Shown here: one piece after another, positions 41,257 to 49,794 of the stretch | How the letters are laid out: every line of letters starts with the position of its first letter | Position numbering within the stretch: the first letter of the stretch is position 1 | Assembly (NCBI GenBank): GCA_017856985.1 | Contig: JAFMEA010000012.1 | Span: forward strand, 1-49,794 | Direction: 5' to 3' | From: Planktomarina sp. | GTDB lineage: Bacteria; Pseudomonadota; Alphaproteobacteria; Rhodobacterales; Rhodobacteraceae | Length of the DNA: 49,794 nt | The notes under the pieces: generated by a model | Database searches by the model: none | The model's input: the letters and a program-made list of their open reading frames with translations, nothing else | Told to the model about the DNA's origin: nothing | Position numbers and translations under genes: made by a program

Positions 41257-42564
41257 ATGGCCCGTGTTTATTTAAAAAAATCAACTAAAACTGCGTCGAC
41301 AGGTAGTGATGATGTTAGAAAGACGGTTTTGGATATTTTAAACGAAATTGAGTTGGGTGGAGATACGGCGGCGCTTAAATATGCCTCTCAGTTTGATGGG
41401 TACAGTGGTAATTTAATTCTTACAAATGACGAAATTCAAATAGCCTGTGATTTGGTGCCGGAAAAGCTGAAGCAAGATATTCAATTTGCCCATGCCAATG
41501 TTAAGCGATTTGCCGAAGCTCAACGTGGCACTATTACTGATTTTGAAACAGAGATTGTACCTGGCCTGATTGCAGGGCAAAAAAGTATTCCCTGTGATGC
41601 TGCCGGTTGTTACGTGCCTGGTGGACGCTACAGCCACATTGCTAGTGCAATAATGACAGTAACCACTGCCAAAGTTGCTGGATGCCAACATATTACTGCT
41701 TGTTCGCCGCCCAACAAAGATACTGGTATTGCACCCGCAATTATATATGCTGCTAATCTTTGTGGTGCAGATAAGATTTTGGCCATGGGAGGAGTTCAGG
41801 GTGTGGCTTCTATGACTTTTGGTCTTTTTGGTTTGCCGGAAGCAGATATTATTGTAGGCCCGGGAAACCAATTTGTTGCCGAAGCTAAGCGTATTTTGTT
41901 TGGGCGCGTGGGAATTGATATGATCGCCGGTCCAACTGACAGTTTGATTATTGCCGATGGTAATGCAGACGCTGAAATTGTTGCTGCTGATTTGGTAGGG
42001 CAGGCTGAGCATGGATATAATTCCCCAGTTTGGCTGGTAACCAATGATGAGGCTTTGGCTGAAAATGTACTTACAATGGTGCCAGACTTAATTGCTGATT
42101 TGCCGGAACTGAACCGTATAAATGCTGAAGCGGCCTGGCGAGATTATGCTGAAGTGATCTTGTGTGCAGACCGCGAAGAAATGGCCTCTACGTCAGATGA
42201 GTACGCTCCAGAGCATTTGACTGTTCAGGCTGACGATCTTGATTGGTGGTTAGATCGGTTGCGATGTTATGGTTCATTATTTTTGGGCGAAGAAACAACA
42301 GTGGCTTATGGTGACAAAGCTTCTGGCCCTAACCATTGTTTACCCACATCTCGGTCTGCAAAATACACTGGTGGCCTGTCGGTGCATAAATATATGAAGC
42401 TGGTGACCTGGCAAAGATCCACAAGAGATGGGGCTAAGGATGTGGCAATTGCTACTGCTCGGATTTCGAGGCTGGAAGGGATGGAAGGTCACGCGCGTAC
42501 TGCCGACATTCGTTTGTCAAAATATTTCCCTGGTGAAAACTTCGACCTTTCATCGGAAGATTAG
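41257..42564 (+). CDS. hpsN: HpsN-like sulfopropanediol dehydrogenase (HisD superfamily)
   Basis: A 435-residue member of the histidinol dehydrogenase superfamily. HisD-like motifs are all present: CYVPGGRYSHIAS, VGPGNQFVAEAKR, GPTDSLIIADG, DLVGQAEHG, EYAPEHLTVQ, SGPNHCLPT and GLSVHKYMKL. The GPTDS and SGPNHC forms differ from true HisD and fit HpsN, which oxidises (R)-2,3-dihydroxypropane-1-sulfonate (DHPS) in two steps to 3-sulfolactate with NAD. The neighbours (SDR, zinc alcohol dehydrogenase, ComDE-like proteins) support that over histidine synthesis. Start ATG 41257 follows ACAGGA. It is the first gene of the operon controlled by the LacI repressor. Confidence 0.85.
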   Translation: MARVYLKKSTKTASTGSDDVRKTVLDILNEIELGGDTAALKYASQFDGYSGNLILTNDEIQIACDLVPEKLKQDIQFAHANVKRFAEAQRGTITDFETEIVPGLIAGQKSIPCDAAGCYVPGGRYSHIASAIMTVTTAKVAGCQHITACSPPNKDTGIAPAIIYAANLCGADKILAMGGVQGVASMTFGLFGLPEADIIVGPGNQFVAEAKRILFGRVGIDMIAGPTDSLIIADGNADAEIVAADLVGQAEHGYNSPVWLVTNDEALAENVLTMVPDLIADLPELNRINAEAAWRDYAEVILCADREEMASTSDEYAPEHLTVQADDLDWWLDRLRCYGSLFLGEETTVAYGDKASGPNHCLPTSRSAKYTGGLSVHKYMKLVTWQRSTRDGAKDVAIATARISRLEGMEGHARTADIRLSKYFPGENFDLSSED

Positions 42565-42567
42565 AAT

Positions 42568-43326
42568 ATGAAAGGAACACAACTTTTTGATTTAAAAGGA
42601 AAAGTTGCAGTTGTGACTGGAGCTTCCAGCGGTCTGGGGCGGGGTGCAGCTACAGTTCTTGCGGCCCATGGTGTAAAAATAGTGGCAATAGCTCGGCGTG
42701 AAAAAACACTGACTGCCTGGTCTCAGTCGACAAAAGGTGAAACTTTTGTTTTAGCTGCGGATCTTTCAGATCGATCTGCGTTGGTAGATATTGCGGGTGA
42801 GGCCGCCCAGCCGTTTGGAAATCCAGATATTTTAATAAATGCTGCTGGTATAAATACTCGCCAACCAGCAGATAAAATGACTGATCACTATTGGGACTTA
42901 ACCCAGAACCTCAATGTCGCTGCACCATTCTTCTTGGCCAAAGCATTAGTACCGGGGATGCGATCTAAAGGTTGGGGCCGGATTATAAACTTCGCTTCCC
43001 TGCAATCGAAGCGTGCATTTAAAAATGGAATTAGTTACGGAACCTCTAAAGGTGCTGTCGAGCAAATGACCCGCGCTATGGCAGAGGCTTGGTCGCCAGA
43101 TGGGATAACCGCAAATTCAATTGCGCCTGGTTTTTTTCGAACCGAACTGACTGAGTCAGTATTTTCTGACCCTGAACTATCTGCCCGTAATGCGGCGCAA
43201 ACCTGTATTGGAAGAAATGGCGAAATTCATGACATGGAAGGTCCTATGATTTTCTTTTGTTCCAATGCATCCAACTATATCACGGGTCAAACTTTGTTTG
43301 TCGACGGGGGGTATACAGCAAAATGA
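42568..43326 (+). CDS. hpsO: SDR dehydrogenase, HpsO-like
   Basis: A 252-residue classical SDR with cofactor motif VTGASSGLGRGAA, LINAAGINTRQ, Ser in INFASLQS and YGTSKG for Tyr/Lys. It starts 3 nt after the HpsN-like gene, in one operon. DHPS degraders carry two extra alcohol dehydrogenases (HpsO and HpsP) thought to interconvert DHPS enantiomers through the 2-oxo form, and this gene fits the first. The call rests on context. Its stop overlaps the next gene's ATG (ATGA). Confidence 0.7.
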   Translation: MKGTQLFDLKGKVAVVTGASSGLGRGAATVLAAHGVKIVAIARREKTLTAWSQSTKGETFVLAADLSDRSALVDIAGEAAQPFGNPDILINAAGINTRQPADKMTDHYWDLTQNLNVAAPFFLAKALVPGMRSKGWGRIINFASLQSKRAFKNGISYGTSKGAVEQMTRAMAEAWSPDGITANSIAPGFFRTELTESVFSDPELSARNAAQTCIGRNGEIHDMEGPMIFFCSNASNYITGQTLFVDGGYTAK

Positions 43327-44318
43327 AAGCTCTCGTAAATACTGCGGCCAATTCGCTCACATACATGGACTATAGTGAGCCGGTCGTAAAATTTGGTGAG
43401 GAAATTGTGCAAGTCCTATATTCTGGTATTTGTGGTTCTGATATGCACGCTTTTCTGGGCCATGACGCTCGACGGCCTACGCCTCTTATCCTTGGCCATG
43501 AGGCTTCAGGGACAATTGTCGGAGGTCCCCGAGACGGAGCATCAGTAGCGATTAACCCACTAAATGGATGTGGCAGTTGTGCATCCTGTATTGTTGGAAG
43601 ATCAAACATTTGCAGTGAGAGACAGATCATTTCGATGCCGCCCCGACCAGGTGCGTTTGCAGAACGTGTTTCTATTCCATCTGAAAATTTGTTAGAAGTA
43701 CCAAGGCCTGGCCTCTTAAAGGTGGCTGCACTTACAGAGCCTTTAGCCTGTGGGTGGCATGCGGCACGGTTAGGACTACAGCTGCAAGATACTCCGGTGT
43801 CAGATTTGAAATGTGTTGTGTTGGGTGGTGGAGCTATTGGTGTTGGGGCCGCACTCTGCCTGCGCGCTATGGGTGTTCAAGATATAACTGTGATTGAAGT
43901 AAACCCGCTGCGCCTTGAAACCTTACATAGCATTGTAGGTTTTACAGCCAGTGATGGCTTTGACGCCAATTCGCCTTTGCCTAGTACTGCAAATTTGGTC
44001 ATTGATGGTGTTGGATTTGCGGTTACGAGGGCTTCGGCCTGTGAACTGGCAAAGCCAGGTGGTGTGATTTGCCATATTGGTCTTGGTTCTGCGGATGGTG
44101 GCATTGACGTGCGTCGCCTAACGCTGCAGGAAATTACCTTTATTGGGACCTATACCTACACACCCCAGGACTTTCGTGACACGGGCGCTGCAATTTTTGC
44201 AGGCCACCTTGGGTCGCTAGACTGGGTGGAAACTCGTCCTTTGTCACAGGGACAAGCTGCATTTGAAGATATCCATAATGGCCGCACTGCTGCGCCAAAG
44301 ATAATTCTAATTCCCTGA
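43323..44318 (+). CDS. hpsP: Zinc-dependent alcohol dehydrogenase, HpsP-like
   Basis: A 331-residue medium-chain dehydrogenase. Catalytic zinc ligands are Cys in GICGSDMHAF and His-Glu in LGHEASGTIVGG. The structural zinc site is GCGSCASCIVGRSNIC, with four Cys. The Rossmann motif is VVLGGGAIGVGAALCL. It overlaps the SDR gene by 4 nt, so the two should act together. As HpsP it would oxidise DHPS at C2. It could instead be the dehydrogenase acting on sulfolactate to give sulfopyruvate, since no separate one is seen. I placed the start at 43323; the longer frame to 43257 lies within the SDR gene. Confidence 0.75.
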   Translation: MKALVNTAANSLTYMDYSEPVVKFGEEIVQVLYSGICGSDMHAFLGHDARRPTPLILGHEASGTIVGGPRDGASVAINPLNGCGSCASCIVGRSNICSERQIISMPPRPGAFAERVSIPSENLLEVPRPGLLKVAALTEPLACGWHAARLGLQLQDTPVSDLKCVVLGGGAIGVGAALCLRAMGVQDITVIEVNPLRLETLHSIVGFTASDGFDANSPLPSTANLVIDGVGFAVTRASACELAKPGGVICHIGLGSADGGIDVRRLTLQEITFIGTYTYTPQDFRDTGAAIFAGHLGSLDWVETRPLSQGQAAFEDIHNGRTAAPKIILIP

Positions 44319-44328
44319 AAGGAGCGTC

Positions 44329-44826
44329 ATGTCTGTTAGTAAAAAAATAGTGAACGACTTTGTTGCCAATGGTATCGAATTTGTTACCACAGTGCCGTGT
44401 AAGCAGCTTGGTGGTGTTATAGCAGCTGTAGAAAAAGAACCGAGCATTTACCATATTCCTTCTAATAAGGAAGACGAAGGAATGGGCCTTTGCGCTGGTG
44501 CCTTTATGGGTGGGAAACGCCCTGCAATAATCATGCAAAATACTGCAATTGGGGTGACGGTCAATACATTGGTAACTTTGACTCAATTCTACCGGATGCC
44601 ATTACCGATGCTAATTTCGTATCGAGGTGAGCTCAAAGAGCCTGTTGCATGCCAAGTTGAAATGGCTGTGCACACCAAGGCGCTGCTTAACCAGCTTAAT
44701 ATTCCGACTTATCACTTTCACCAGCCAGGCGACGAACAAGAGCTGGATGCAATTTTAAAATATACGTTTATGTGCAACAAACCGGTGGCTATTCTAACCG
44801 ATGCAACGTTCTGGGGAGGTTACTAA
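44329..44826 (+). CDS. comD: Sulfopyruvate decarboxylase alpha subunit (ComD-like)
   Basis: A 165-residue protein matching the pyrimidine-binding domain of thiamine diphosphate decarboxylases as a separate subunit. KEDEGMGLCAGAFMGG holds the conserved Glu that activates ThDP, and QNTAIGVTVNTLVTL follows. A split alpha/beta pair is typical of sulfopyruvate decarboxylase ComD/ComE, which converts sulfopyruvate to sulfoacetaldehyde. Phosphonopyruvate decarboxylase is normally a single chain, so ComD is preferred. AAAGGAG precedes the ATG. It lies 10 nt after the alcohol dehydrogenase and 1 nt before ComE. Confidence 0.85.
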   Translation: MSVSKKIVNDFVANGIEFVTTVPCKQLGGVIAAVEKEPSIYHIPSNKEDEGMGLCAGAFMGGKRPAIIMQNTAIGVTVNTLVTLTQFYRMPLPMLISYRGELKEPVACQVEMAVHTKALLNQLNIPTYHFHQPGDEQELDAILKYTFMCNKPVAILTDATFWGGY

Positions 44827-44827
44827 T

Positions 44828-45391
44828 ATGATCCGTTCTGAAATTATCCGTGATATTGCCCCAATCCTGCGCGATCAATTGGTTGTGTGTAACATTGGTT
44901 TGCCAAGCCAAGAGCTGCATATGATCGATGACCAGGCGAGTACTTTTTACATGCTGGGCACAATGGGTCTGTCGTCCTCAATTGGATTAGGCGTAGCATT
45001 GGCACAGCAAAAAACAGTTATTTCAATTGATGGTGATGGCTCTGTTTTAACTAACTTGGGTACTTTACCCACAATCGCCAATAATGTGGCAGATAATTTC
45101 ATCTTGTTGATCATTGATAATGGCAGCTACGGATCAACTGGTGATCAACCTACCTATGCTGGAAAGAAAACATCCCTCACGGCTGTCGCACGTGCCTGTG
45201 GGTGTGAGAACGTAATTGAATGTCATGCTGAAGAGACTGGCGTTGTGTTGCAAGCCGCGATCGATAGCAAGGTTATGACAGTGATTGTCGCCAAATGCGA
45301 AAGTGGTAATATTAAAGTTCCTGTGATTACCAAAGATCCAGTTGTGATCCGAGATCGATTTATGAATGAAGTTGTGCGTACTGACGAGTAA
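44828..45391 (+). CDS. comE: Sulfopyruvate decarboxylase beta subunit (ComE-like)
   Basis: A 187-residue ThDP-binding domain protein. The pyrophosphate-Mg motif is SIDGDGSVLTNLGTL continuing to IIDNGSYGSTGDQ, the GDG-(about 25)-N pattern. It pairs with the ComD-like subunit to form the complete decarboxylase. GGGGAGG upstream and a 1-nt gap after ComD set ATG 44828; the frame opening at 44801 lies inside ComD. It ends the operon. The product sulfoacetaldehyde would be split by Xsc, whose gene is not in this window. Confidence 0.85.
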   Translation: MIRSEIIRDIAPILRDQLVVCNIGLPSQELHMIDDQASTFYMLGTMGLSSSIGLGVALAQQKTVISIDGDGSVLTNLGTLPTIANNVADNFILLIIDNGSYGSTGDQPTYAGKKTSLTAVARACGCENVIECHAEETGVVLQAAIDSKVMTVIVAKCESGNIKVPVITKDPVVIRDRFMNEVVRTDE

Positions 45392-45543
45392 GTTTTCCAA
45401 AAAAGGTGAATTGGAACTACCAGTAATCTATAAAACTTATTTTTGGAATTTGGTGATCTCAAGTCAACTTACAGCAATTTAATTTCGTATTTTACGAAAC
45501 CTATTGGCCTTTTTAAAAGTACTGCAGTTGTTTGTAAAACCAA

Positions 45544-45618
45544 TGGCATCCCGTACGAGAATCGAACTCGTCTTTTCAGGTTGAAAACCTGACGTCCTAA
45601 CCGATAGACGAACGGGAC
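45544..45618 (-). tRNA. tRNA-Glu (anticodon TTC)
   Basis: A 75-nt cloverleaf on the minus strand. Acceptor stem GTCCCGT pairs with ACGGGAT. The anticodon stem-loop TCAGGTTTTCAACCTGA carries TTC. T-arm GAGTTCGATTCTC, discriminator G and encoded CCA follow. Confidence 0.97.
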
Positions 45619-45704
45619 ACTATTGGTACGCCGCTATTTAGGGAAAGCTCACCGCTGTGGCAAGTCGATTCTTTACTTTATGACATGTTTTTAGATGGGG
45701 TGTT

Positions 45705-47441
45705 TCAAGCAGGATTTGCATCCTCAATCCGCATCTGTGGCCTTGAACGCCCGCCCCAGGTATTCACCTCCAAACGCCCTACGATATGCATCTTTGTACC
45801 TTTTGCTTCGTTTAATGCCGCGCCAAGTGGGCTATCGAACGCACCAAAACATATAGCATCTAATTTATTTTCAAACCCATCGCTTATGGTTAGCTTCAAG
45901 TGCGATTCACCGACGGGTTTGGCGAAGGCGATGGTACAATCTGGAAAAGCAAACCGTGGCGCTGATGCATTTGCCCCATAAGGGCCTGCCCGACCAAGAT
46001 GTTCGATAAGCTCCAATGTGGCACCTCCTGGCATCAATATTCCGTCTATGCGTAAATCAGCTGGCCCTAATGAGCCGGCACCCTGTGACTTTAGCAAGTT
46101 ATTAAGTTTTTCCATTGCGGGTTCAAGCTGCATACGACTTAGGCTAAGGCCTGCTGCCATTTTATGACCGCCACCCTTTTCAATATCACCGTCTCTAGCC
46201 AATCTTTGGATAGCAGCTCCAAGATCTATTCCACTTACAGATCGGCCACTGCCTTTGCCAATGTCCCCATCAAACCCAATTACAACGGCTGGCCGGTTAG
46301 TTTTTTCCTTTAGTCGCGATGCCACAATACCAACTACACCTGGATGCCAGCCATCATCAGATGCCCAAATCAAGGGTTGGTCCAACCCACGCGCCTCAGC
46401 TTGCTCGAATGCTGCCAACCTAACAGTGGCTTCAACGGCACGCCTTTCTGAGTTTAATTGATCCAGTTTATCTGCCATAGCGGCTGCTTCATGTGGGTCA
46501 ACGCTACTTAGTAGTCGTGCACCCAGATCAGCTTCTCCAATTCGCCCACCGGCATTTATGCGAGGCCCCAATACATAGCCCAGGTGATACGCACTTGGAG
46601 CTGTGTCTAACTGCGCGATGTCGGATAGGGCGTTAAGTCCTAATCGTTTGCGCTGGCCCATAACTTTTAGACCTTGTCTTACAAAGGCTCTGTTGATTCC
46701 CACTAAAGGTGCTACATCCGCTATCGTTGCTAACGCTACTAAATCAAGGGAATCTAAAAGATTAGGTGGGTTTTTGCCTTTTTCGCGCATAAGTCGTGCG
46801 GCTTCAATCAATACTAAAAAAACCACGCCAGCGGCGCAAAGATGTGCAAGGTCACCCGTCTCGTCTTGGCGATTGGGGTTCACCACTGCCTTAGCTGGCG
46901 GCAGCGTCTCGGCACCCAGATGATGATCTAACACTATGACATCTGCATCTGTCACTGACGCAAGGGCGTCATGCGAAGCGATTCCACAATCCACACAAAT
47001 AATCAAATCATGACTAGTGGCAAGCGCCCGCATCGCTTCCGAGTTTGGTCCATAGCCTTCATCAATGCGATCTGGAACGTAGAGTGTTGGTTTGATATGG
47101 AAATGTGCCAAGAAATCGAAGATTAGAGCCGCAGAAGCTCCACCATCGACGTCATAATCTGCAAAAATTGCGATGGCCTTTGTGTTCTCAGCTGCCTCGA
47201 TAATTATCTGTGCGGCTAAAGAGCAGTCTTTGAGTAATTTAGGGTCACTCATCGTAGCACGCAGGGTGGGATTTAAAAAACTTTCTACCTCTTCTACAGT
47301 CACACCTAACCTGGCCAAAACGTTACATAATGGCAATGGCAGATTGTTTTGTTGATTTAGGTTTAATGCCTGACGCTCTACTATTGCAGTTGGTCCGAGC
47401 CAACGCCTTCCAGTAAGAGAATGTTCAACTCCAAGAAACAT
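45705..47441 (-). CDS. recJ: Single-stranded-DNA exonuclease RecJ
   Basis: A 578-residue DHH-family 5'-3' exonuclease. Motif I is IFADYDVDGGASAAL, motif II is CVDCGIASHD, the DHH motif is VLDHHLGAETLPPA, and the DHHA1 domain has KGGGHKMAAGLS. RecJ degrades single strands in recombination and mismatch repair. Its ATG directly abuts the glpX stop codon, so it is the last gene of a hom-glpX-recJ operon, the normal order in Rhodobacterales. Confidence 0.95.
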   Translation of the reverse strand: MFLGVEHSLTGRRWLGPTAIVERQALNLNQQNNLPLPLCNVLARLGVTVEEVESFLNPTLRATMSDPKLLKDCSLAAQIIIEAAENTKAIAIFADYDVDGGASAALIFDFLAHFHIKPTLYVPDRIDEGYGPNSEAMRALATSHDLIICVDCGIASHDALASVTDADVIVLDHHLGAETLPPAKAVVNPNRQDETGDLAHLCAAGVVFLVLIEAARLMREKGKNPPNLLDSLDLVALATIADVAPLVGINRAFVRQGLKVMGQRKRLGLNALSDIAQLDTAPSAYHLGYVLGPRINAGGRIGEADLGARLLSSVDPHEAAAMADKLDQLNSERRAVEATVRLAAFEQAEARGLDQPLIWASDDGWHPGVVGIVASRLKEKTNRPAVVIGFDGDIGKGSGRSVSGIDLGAAIQRLARDGDIEKGGGHKMAAGLSLSRMQLEPAMEKLNNLLKSQGAGSLGPADLRIDGILMPGGATLELIEHLGRAGPYGANASAPRFAFPDCTIAFAKPVGESHLKLTISDGFENKLDAICFGAFDSPLGAALNEAKGTKMHIVGRLEVNTWGGRSRPQMRIEDANPA

Positions 47442-48407
47442 TTAAATTATTGGACTACGGTAGCTCATACGGCGCATAGACCCAGTTTTGGATCGCATCA
47501 AAATTGTTTCTGTCGTTAGGTAGCCTACTTCACGCTTTATACCTGATAGAATTGATCCATCTGTTACGCCGGTAGCTGCAAAAACTACATCCTGAGTAAC
47601 CATATCGTCTCGGCTATAAATTCTGTTAAAATCAGTTATACCTGCGCTCGAGGCACGTTTTCTCTCCGCTTCATCACGGAAAACCAAACGACCCCACATT
47701 TGTCCACCCATGCATTTCAAGGCTGCTGCCGCCAAAACTCCTTCAGGGGCACCCCCAAGTCCCATATACATATCAATACCGGTGATAGCAGATTCTGCGC
47801 AATGTATAACACCGGCAACATCACCGTCTGTGATTAGTCGAATTGCACAACCTGTTGTGCGTAGTTCCGCGATCATTTTGTCATGACGGGGGCGCTCAAG
47901 AACACATACCGTGATGTCCTCTTGGCCGCAGTTCTTTGCCACCGCCAATGCTTTGATACGTTCTACGGGCTGCATTTCTAACGACACTATATTTTTGGGT
48001 AATCCTGGACCAATAGCAAGTTTTTCCATATAAACATCTGGTGCGTGTAGCATTGAACCTCGCGGTCCCATCGCAATGACCGTCAAAGCATTAGGCATAT
48101 CTTTCGCAGTCAATGTGGTTCCCTCAAGAGGGTCTAACGCAATATCTACTGCTGGACCTTTTCCGTTGCCGACCTCTTCACCGATAAAAAGCATGGGAGC
48201 TTCGTCCCGCTCACCTTCACCAATAACTACCACACCAGCAATATCTAACATATTAAGCTGGGTTCGCATGGCATTCACTGCTGCCTGATCTGCAGCCTTC
48301 TCGTCACCACGGCCAATCAATTTGGCGGATGCGATAGCAGCTTGCTCGGCAACTCGTGCGAGGCCTAATGACAATGCACGGTCGTGAAATTCGATGGGAC
48401 TAGACAT
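47442..48407 (-). CDS. glpX: Class II fructose-1,6-bisphosphatase
   Basis: A 321-residue GlpX-type FBPase, the gluconeogenic phosphatase that makes fructose 6-phosphate. VVIGEGERDEAPML and DIALDPLEGTT carry metal-binding acids, and MGLGGAPEGVLAAAALKCM is the family signature. All look intact, unlike the metal site of the SuhB-like protein in this window. It lies 86 nt after hom and directly before recJ. Confidence 0.95.
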   Translation of the reverse strand: MSSPIEFHDRALSLGLARVAEQAAIASAKLIGRGDEKAADQAAVNAMRTQLNMLDIAGVVVIGEGERDEAPMLFIGEEVGNGKGPAVDIALDPLEGTTLTAKDMPNALTVIAMGPRGSMLHAPDVYMEKLAIGPGLPKNIVSLEMQPVERIKALAVAKNCGQEDITVCVLERPRHDKMIAELRTTGCAIRLITDGDVAGVIHCAESAITGIDMYMGLGGAPEGVLAAAALKCMGGQMWGRLVFRDEAERKRASSAGITDFNRIYSRDDMVTQDVVFAATGVTDGSILSGIKREVGYLTTETILMRSKTGSMRRMSYRSPII

Positions 48408-48493
48408 AAATTTTCCTTAAATTAGGCTCCGAAACGTACCGTAGTATTTGAACTATTGGCAAGACTAGACTGGTTAACAGTTTTTAAGAATTT

Positions 48494-49783
48494 CTAAATC
48501 GACTCAATTCTAAGTGCCACGGGCGTACTGCCAAGCAATTTAGTTTTTGAAAATTCAGTTAAAATTTGATCTATAGCGTTCCGAGTTGTCCTGTGAGTTA
48601 CAATCAGCACTGGTGCGCTATCTGTATCATGACCGTATTGGCGCATTCGGTCGATTGATATGTTGGCCTTTCCCATAATAGCAGCAATTCTTGCTAGTGC
48701 TCCCGGTTTATCAAGAAGTTGAAGCCGCAGATAAAACGGAGCTGATGTGGTTGCTGTGGCTGGCTTGGCGTCCAACAATGAGCTTGCTGGTTGCCCAAAT
48801 GTATCCATACGCTGGCCACGAGCGATATCAATAATATCCGACAATACTGCCGAAGCTGTAGGGCCTTCACCTGCGCCTGCGCCCCGCAAAACAATTTGAC
48901 CTGAATCTTGGCCCTCCAAAATAACCATATTTGTTCCACCTTCAAGTTGGCCCAATGGGGAACTCGCAGAAACTAGACAGGGGGTCATGCGCTGTTCTAG
49001 GCCGAGTTCAGTCATCTGAGAAACACCAAGAAGTTTTACACGGTAGCCCATATCTGCCGCCGCATTAATATCTTCAATGGTTATCGCACCAATTCCTTCG
49101 ACTACAACACTTGCAAAATTAACTTTTTTTCCAAACGCAATTGCTGCTAATAGTGCAAGCTTATGAGCGGCGTCAATACCGCCCACATCTAGGTTTGGGT
49201 CGGCTTCAAGATATCCAAGGGCATCAGCTTCGGCAAAAATCTCGTTATAACTTAGACCACTGGTTTCCATGCGTGTAAGGATGTAGTTACAGCTACCATT
49301 CATCACACCTAAAATGCGATCAATTCTATTGCCAGCCAACCCCTCTGTCAGGGTCTTTACAACTGGAATGCCGCCGGCGACTGCTGCCTCAAATCGAATT
49401 ACTTGACCCACTTTTTCCGCAGCAAGAGCGAGAGAGTGACCATGAATTGCTAGCAGAGCTTTGTTGGCTGTGACTACGTCTTTTCCCGAAGAGATTGCGG
49501 CGAGTGTCGCCTCTTTTGCCGGCCCCTCGCTGCCTCCCATTAATTCCACAAGAACGTCGACGTCAGCGCGTCTGGCTAATGCCACTGGGTCGTCTTCCCA
49601 ATTTATACCTGAGAGGTCTATTCCCCTCTCTTTGGATCTGGATCGAGCTGAGACTGCACTAACTATAATTTGGCGCCCAGCTCTGGCTGATAATAGAGTG
49701 GCGTTTTTGTTAAGCATTTTAATGACACCACTGCCAACGGTACCGAGACCAGCGATGCCTAGTTTGAGTGGTGTTGTTCTCAT
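48494..49783 (-). CDS. hom: Homoserine dehydrogenase
   Basis: A 429-residue enzyme reducing aspartate semialdehyde to homoserine for methionine, threonine and isoleucine synthesis. The NAD(P) motif is LGIAGLGTVGSGVIKML at residues 8-24. The catalytic domain includes GIPVVKTLTEGLAGNRID and GYLEADPNLDVGGIDAAHKL. A C-terminal ACT domain (from about residue 350, LLDKPGALARIAAIMGKANI) gives feedback regulation by threonine. GAGGA lies a few nt before the ATG, so the gene is complete at the window's edge. It heads the glpX-recJ operon. Confidence 0.95.
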   Translation of the reverse strand: MRTTPLKLGIAGLGTVGSGVIKMLNKNATLLSARAGRQIIVSAVSARSRSKERGIDLSGINWEDDPVALARRADVDVLVELMGGSEGPAKEATLAAISSGKDVVTANKALLAIHGHSLALAAEKVGQVIRFEAAVAGGIPVVKTLTEGLAGNRIDRILGVMNGSCNYILTRMETSGLSYNEIFAEADALGYLEADPNLDVGGIDAAHKLALLAAIAFGKKVNFASVVVEGIGAITIEDINAAADMGYRVKLLGVSQMTELGLEQRMTPCLVSASSPLGQLEGGTNMVILEGQDSGQIVLRGAGAGEGPTASAVLSDIIDIARGQRMDTFGQPASSLLDAKPATATTSAPFYLRLQLLDKPGALARIAAIMGKANISIDRMRQYGHDTDSAPVLIVTHRTTRNAIDQILTEFSKTKLLGSTPVALRIESI

Positions 49784-49794
49784 AGTATCCTCGA

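Noticed and set aside
41413..42012. A long 199-codon antisense frame
   Set aside because: It mirrors the HpsN-like gene, whose sense translation carries full HisD-family motifs. The antisense product has no recognisable domain.
41257..42564. Histidinol dehydrogenase (hisD) for histidine synthesis
   Set aside because: The active-site variants GPTDS and SGPNHC, and the sulfonate gene neighbours, fit HpsN better, and no his genes are nearby.
44140..44586. A 148-codon antisense frame
   Set aside because: It spans the end of the zinc dehydrogenase and the start of ComD in antisense. Both sense genes are well supported.

Overview
The window reads as chromosome from a low-GC marine alphaproteobacterium of the Rhodobacterales (Roseobacter group, possibly close to the HTCC2255/NAC11-7 lineage). 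The evidence is the gene content: a TRAP transporter, carnitine and C3-sulfonate catabolism, a DUF6280-like protein, DUF3572, DUF983, an ImuA-like protein, and a hom-glpX-recJ block. Genes are tightly packed and several convergent pairs overlap at their stop codons. I see no phage, insertion sequence or CRISPR array. The lineage is inferred from protein families, not from a marker-gene comparison.

Region by region. 1-5.1 kb: a Sel1-repeat exported protein behind two tiny reading frames, tRNA-Cys, a PCMT-family methyltransferase, a TolC-like outer membrane factor, and cobyric acid synthase. 5.1-14.9 kb: housekeeping genes, namely the DUF6280-like protein, EF-P, a YgfZ-type folate protein, a family 2 glycosyltransferase, an MsbA-type ABC exporter, two PLP aminotransferases and ValRS. 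15.0-19.8 kb: an HD-domain oxygenase-like pseudogene with two stops and two frameshifts, a DUF2235 hydrolase, a SuhB-like protein that has lost most of its metal ligands, a TPR protein, tRNA-Leu and a methyltransferase. 19.8-24.7 kb: MetRS, an MFS permease, a lone ImuA-like protein and an aldo/keto reductase.

24.8-28.0 kb is a carnitine catabolic operon: a beta-keto acid cleavage enzyme, an L-carnitine dehydrogenase fused to a thioesterase, and an SDR dehydrogenase. Together they can turn carnitine into glycine betaine plus acetoacetate. 28.1-31.4 kb holds a DMT permease, a NUDIX hydrolase, DUF983, DUF3572 and a HAD phosphatase. 31.5-39.2 kb holds a non-pyrrolysine MttB homologue facing a TRAP transporter with an unusually long fused permease, then a TerC-family protein and a GMC oxidoreductase. 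An IclR regulator is divergent from the GMC gene.

41.1-45.4 kb is the most distinctive block. A LacI-family repressor is divergent from a five-gene sulfonate operon: an HpsN-like dehydrogenase, an SDR, a zinc alcohol dehydrogenase, and two subunits resembling sulfopyruvate decarboxylase ComD/ComE. A perfect inverted repeat in the intergenic region is the obvious candidate operator. This operon should oxidise 2,3-dihydroxypropane-1-sulfonate (DHPS) towards sulfoacetaldehyde. The remainder is tRNA-Glu and the hom-glpX-recJ operon.
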